A DNA stretch of 16,712 nucleotides from Muribaculaceae bacterium. Lineage in GTDB: Bacteria; Bacteroidota; Bacteroidia; Bacteroidales; Muribaculaceae. The stretch is taken from contig JAHHQT010000038.1 in the NCBI GenBank assembly GCA_020026215.1, positions 1 through 16,712 of the forward strand, given 5' to 3'. The notes under the pieces are model-generated. The model saw only the letters and a program-made list of their open reading frames with translations, did not search any database and had not been told where the DNA came from. Shown piece after piece: positions 13,573-16,712 of this stretch (position 1 is the stretch's first letter; each line of letters begins with the position of its first letter). Both the position numbers and the translations under genes were made by a program.

Positions 13573-16403
13573 ACGATATATACGAAGAAGACCCTAACAA
13601 AATCTCCGTTTACGGAGCAAGGGTTCATAATCTTAAAAATATAGACGTAAAAATTCCGCACAATCAATTGACGGTCATTACGGGTATGAGTGGCAGTGGC
13701 AAGTCATCGCTGGCATTCGACACCATCTATGCGGAAGGACAACGACGCTATGTGGAGACTTTCTCTTCATACGCACGCAATATGTTAGGTTGTCTGGAAC
13801 GTCCCGATGTGGATAAAATAACAGGATTAAGTCCAGTCATTTCCATCGAGCAGAAAACCGTCAATAAGAATCCGCGCAGTACCATTGGTACGGTGACAGA
13901 AATCTACGACTTCATGCGTTTGCTGTTCTCCCGTGTTGGAGAAGCCCGATCTTATGAGAGTGGAGCAAAAATGGTCAAATACACCGAAGAAAAGATTGTC
14001 GATATGATTCTAGACAAATATGCTTCAAAGAAAACCATTATCCTCTCCCCTCTTGTCAACAATCGTAAAGGTCACTACAAAGAACTTTTTGAACAGCAAC
14101 GCAAGAAAGGATATTTGAATGTAAGAGTTGACGGTGAAATCAAGGAAATTTCTTTAGGAATGAAATTGGACCGTTACAAGAATCACAGCATTGAATTGGT
14201 CATTGACAAACTAATTGTCGAAGATAAGAACCGCAAGCGTTTGCAGGACTCTGTGGCTGTTGCCATGAAACAAGGCAAAGGCATCATCATGCTCTACAAC
14301 GCTGAAGACAATACATACCGCTATTACAGCAAGACTTTGATGGACCCAGAAACAGGATTGTCCTATCGCGAACCTGCACCTCATAACTTTTCATTCAACT
14401 CCCCACAAGGAGCGTGTCACAAATGTAAGGGTTTGGGCTACATCAATAGAATTGACATTAACAAGATTATTCCCGATCCGAATCTTTCCATTCATGCAGG
14501 AGCCATCCTACCATTAGGTCCTTACAAGAACAACTTCATCTATTCACAGATTGAAGCCATTTGTGAGACTGAAGGATTCTCTTTAAAAACGCCATTCAAG
14601 GATTTGTCAGAAGAAGTGGTTGATAAGATTCTGAATGGCAGTGAAGAACGCATCCGAACCGTTGAAGGCTATAATTCAGCCAACTATTTCTCTACCTACG
14701 AAGGCATTGTGAAATACATTGAGATGCAACAAAATGACGAGACTTCCGTCAAAGCCAAGAAATGGGCAGGGCAATTCTACGAAGAAATAGAATGTCCTGA
14801 ATGTAAAGGTGCACGCTTGAACAAAGAGGCATTACATTTTTATTTGAACGGCAAGAATATCGCAGAGCTTTCAGCCATGGAAATTTCATCCTTATTGGAA
14901 TGGTTCAAAGATTTGGAAAACCATTTGACCGAACAACAGCAAATTATATCCAAGGAAATCTTAAAAGAAATTTGCTCTCGTCTATATTTCCTTGAAGAAG
15001 TCGGCTTAGGGTATCTTTCCTTACAACGAAGTTCGGGTTCATTATCCGGAGGAGAAAGCCAACGCATCCGCTTGGCTACACAAATCGGCTCACAACTGGT
15101 CAATGTTCTCTACATATTGGATGAACCGAGCATTGGTTTGCACCAACGCGACAACAACAGACTAATCAAATCACTGAAAGAATTAAGGGATTTAGGCAAC
15201 ACCATCATCGTTGTAGAGCACGACAAGGAAATGATGGAAGCCGCTGACTATATTGTTGACATCGGTCCTAAAGCCGGAAAGAAAGGAGGTGAAGTGGTAT
15301 TTGCAGGCACTCCGGAAGAAATGCTGAAAAGTAACACAATTACCGCACAATACATCAACGGACAGAAAGCCATCGTTATTCCAGAAACCAGACGACCAGG
15401 TAATGGTAAGTTCCTTGAAGTATTGGGGTGTACTGGAAACAACTTGAAGGAAGTGGACTTGAAACTACCTTTGGGCAAATTTATTTGTATCACGGGAGTT
15501 TCGGGTAGTGGTAAATCAACTTTAGTTAACGAAACTCTCCAACCAATATTGAGCCAACATTTCTATAACTCTCTGAAAATGCCACTGGGCTACAAAGAGA
15601 TTAAAGGTATAGAAAACATTGACAAGGTAGTGATGGTTGACCAATCCCCCATTGGCCGTTCACCACGCTCCAATCCTGCTACCTACACAGGCGTATTTGC
15701 CGACATTCGCAAAATATTTGTAGAATTGCCGGAAGCTAAAATCCGTGGCTATAAACCGGGACGTTTTTCATTCAATGTGAGCGGAGGTCGTTGCGAAACT
15801 TGCAAAGGCAATGGCTACAAGTCTATTGAAATGAATTTTCTTCCTGACATTTTAGTACCATGCGAAGTTTGCAACGGTCGCAGATATAACCGCGAAACGC
15901 TTGAGGTTCGCTTCAAAGGTAAATCAATTGCCGATGTATTGGATATGACCATCAACCAAGCAGTGGAATTCTTTGAGAATACTCCAGCCATCCTGCATAA
16001 GATAAAGGTATTGCAAGATGTAGGTTTAGGTTATATCAAATTGGGACAACCATCCAGTACATTATCAGGCGGAGAAAGTCAGCGCGTGAAATTGGCAACA
16101 GAATTGGCGAAACGGGATACCGGCAAGACTCTATTCATCCTTGACGAACCAACAACAGGGCTTCACTTTGAAGATATAAAGGTGCTTCTTGACCTATTAA
16201 CTCAATTAGTGAACAAAGGCAATACCATTTTGGTAATTGAGCACAACTTGGATGTTATCAAGAGTGCAGACTATATTATTGATATGGGTCCCGAAGGTGG
16301 AAAAGCAGGTGGCCGTATCATTGCCGAAGGCACTCCGGAAGAAGTGGCACACTGCGAAAAGTCAATTACGGGCAAATTTTTGTTAAACGAATTGAATTCT
16401 TGA
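13557..16403 (+). CDS. uvrA: Excinuclease ABC subunit A
   Basis: DNA-damage recognition ATPase of nucleotide excision repair; works with UvrB and UvrC. At 948 residues it has full family length. First ATPase: Walker A GMSGSGKS (43-50), signature LSGGESQ (496-502), Walker B LYILDEP near 518. Second ATPase: Walker A GVSGSGKS (647-654), signature LSGGESQ (836-842), Walker B LFILDEP near 858. The second zinc module is intact (C746/C749, C769/C772). The first has only C287/C290; the upstream CxxC of many UvrA proteins is replaced by a DPETGLSYREPAPHNF segment. The start is a TTG: a TAA codon lies directly upstream in frame, no ATG occurs in the first 40 codons, and family homology begins around residue 17. 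It overlaps the transglycosylase gene by 16 bases. Confidence 0.96.
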   Translation: MDTKINDIYEEDPNKISVYGARVHNLKNIDVKIPHNQLTVITGMSGSGKSSLAFDTIYAEGQRRYVETFSSYARNMLGCLERPDVDKITGLSPVISIEQKTVNKNPRSTIGTVTEIYDFMRLLFSRVGEARSYESGAKMVKYTEEKIVDMILDKYASKKTIILSPLVNNRKGHYKELFEQQRKKGYLNVRVDGEIKEISLGMKLDRYKNHSIELVIDKLIVEDKNRKRLQDSVAVAMKQGKGIIMLYNAEDNTYRYYSKTLMDPETGLSYREPAPHNFSFNSPQGACHKCKGLGYINRIDINKIIPDPNLSIHAGAILPLGPYKNNFIYSQIEAICETEGFSLKTPFKDLSEEVVDKILNGSEERIRTVEGYNSANYFSTYEGIVKYIEMQQNDETSVKAKKWAGQFYEEIECPECKGARLNKEALHFYLNGKNIAELSAMEISSLLEWFKDLENHLTEQQQIISKEILKEICSRLYFLEEVGLGYLSLQRSSGSLSGGESQRIRLATQIGSQLVNVLYILDEPSIGLHQRDNNRLIKSLKELRDLGNTIIVVEHDKEMMEAADYIVDIGPKAGKKGGEVVFAGTPEEMLKSNTITAQYINGQKAIVIPETRRPGNGKFLEVLGCTGNNLKEVDLKLPLGKFICITGVSGSGKSTLVNETLQPILSQHFYNSLKMPLGYKEIKGIENIDKVVMVDQSPIGRSPRSNPATYTGVFADIRKIFVELPEAKIRGYKPGRFSFNVSGGRCETCKGNGYKSIEMNFLPDILVPCEVCNGRRYNRETLEVRFKGKSIADVLDMTINQAVEFFENTPAILHKIKVLQDVGLGYIKLGQPSSTLSGGESQRVKLATELAKRDTGKTLFILDEPTTGLHFEDIKVLLDLLTQLVNKGNTILVIEHNLDVIKSADYIIDMGPEGGKAGGRIIAEGTPEEVAHCEKSITGKFLLNELNS

Positions 16404-16531
16404 TTTTTTTAATAAATAAAAGAATACAACAAACGTCTAATAATTAACAAGATAATAAAGAAGAAGGATTAGAGAACCCTTTCAGTGAAAAAATAATCCA
16501 TAAAATGGTTGTATGTAAAGAAATAATTCCT
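16404..16531 (+). other. Intergenic region between uvrA and the tRNA-Arg pair
   Basis: AT-rich, no ORF of note. A T7 run (16405-16411 area) follows the uvrA stop but I see no strong hairpin before it, so no terminator is called. Confidence 0.4.
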
Positions 16532-16539
16532 TAACTTTG
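16508..16539 (+). promoter_or_regulatory. Promoter of the tRNA-Arg pair
   Basis: GTTG (16508-16511, three of four bases of TTTG), 20 bases, then TAACTTTG (16532-16539, exact). Same spacing and same -7 box as the tRNA-Gln promoter. The tRNA begins 22 bases after the -7 element. Confidence 0.7.
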
Positions 16540-16561
16540 CAACCGCAAAAGAGAAAAGAAT

Positions 16562-16635
16562 GGCTCCGTAGCTCAACTGAATAGAGCATTTGACTACGGA
16601 TCAAAAGGTTACAGGTTTGAATCCTGTCGGAGTCA
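16562..16635 (+). tRNA. tRNA-Arg (anticodon ACG), first copy
   Basis: A 74-base cloverleaf. The acceptor is GGCTCCG with CGGAGTC (one G-T pair). The D arm is GCTC/GAGC. The anticodon stem TTTGA/TCAAA holds loop CTACGGA, anticodon ACG. The T arm is CAGGT-TTGAATC-CCTG-like, with the common TTGAATC loop. The discriminator is A and CCA is not encoded. ACG is normally edited to ICG by TadA to read CGU, CGC and CGA. Confidence 0.93.
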
Positions 16636-16652
16636 CAATTTTTTAACAGCAT

Positions 16653-16712
16653 GGCCTCGTAGCTCAACTGAATAGAGCATTTGACTACGGATCAAAAGGT
16701 TACAGGTTTGAA
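16653..16712 (+). tRNA. tRNA-Arg (anticodon ACG), second copy, cut by window end
   Basis: Begins 17 bases after the first copy and runs off the window before the T stem closes. From TAGCTC onwards it is identical to the first copy as far as visible, including the ACG loop. Its 5' acceptor half is GGCCTCG instead of GGCTCCG, so the two differ at acceptor positions 4 and 5. Confidence 0.85.

Noticed and set aside
16562..16712. The tRNA-Arg repeat as an integration attachment site.
   Set aside because: Both copies look like functional tRNA genes 17 bases apart, and no integrase or element boundary is visible in the window.

Overview
The window is a low-GC, gene-dense piece of a Bacteroidota chromosome, most likely from the order Bacteroidales. 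Four things point there: several promoters with the TTTG-N20-TAnnTTTG layout typical of the phylum; weak or absent Shine-Dalgarno sequences; a DUF4295 small protein after rpmG; and a protein with the 'gliding motility-associated' (type 9 secretion, type B) C-terminal domain. No phage, insertion sequence or CRISPR array is visible. The genus cannot be fixed from the sequence alone.

Layout. 1-450: end of a ribosomal-protein operon (rpmG, DUF4295 protein) closed by a hairpin. 624-6287: a five-gene plus-strand operon with gaps of 3-17 bases, encoding an SLC13 anion permease, APS kinase (cysC), both ATP sulfurylase subunits (cysD, cysN) and a cytosolic PAPS-dependent sulfotransferase. 6340-7637: an OmpA-family porin-like protein with its own consensus promoter and terminator. 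7753-7902: tRNA-Gln(CUG) with its own promoter and terminator. 7942-11098, minus strand: purL with its terminator. 11257-16403: a T9SS-type cargo protein, an MltD-like lytic transglycosylase and uvrA, joined by 1- and 16-base overlaps. 16532-16712: a tandem pair of tRNA-Arg(ACG) genes, the second cut by the window edge.

How the genes work together. The sulfur operon forms a self-contained route: sulfate is imported, activated to APS by CysDN, phosphorylated to PAPS by CysC, and the sulfonate is moved to an acceptor by the sulfotransferase. No PAPS reductase or sulfite reductase is present, so the context points to sulfonation of a metabolite rather than cysteine synthesis. The arrangement matches my recollection of the Bacteroides thetaiotaomicron BT_0416 cluster, reported to sulfonate cholesterol and other steroids.

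The strongest anomaly is in purL. The FGAM synthetase domains look intact, but about 190-200 residues are missing in frame from the C-terminal glutaminase domain, including the segment that normally carries the catalytic cysteine (GxCNGCQ). The terminal part with the His-x-Glu motif is kept. This is either a real deletion leaving an ammonia-dependent or inactive enzyme, or an assembly error. A 9-G homopolymer in the same gene and a Pro-to-Leu change in the MPHPER motif also deserve checking.
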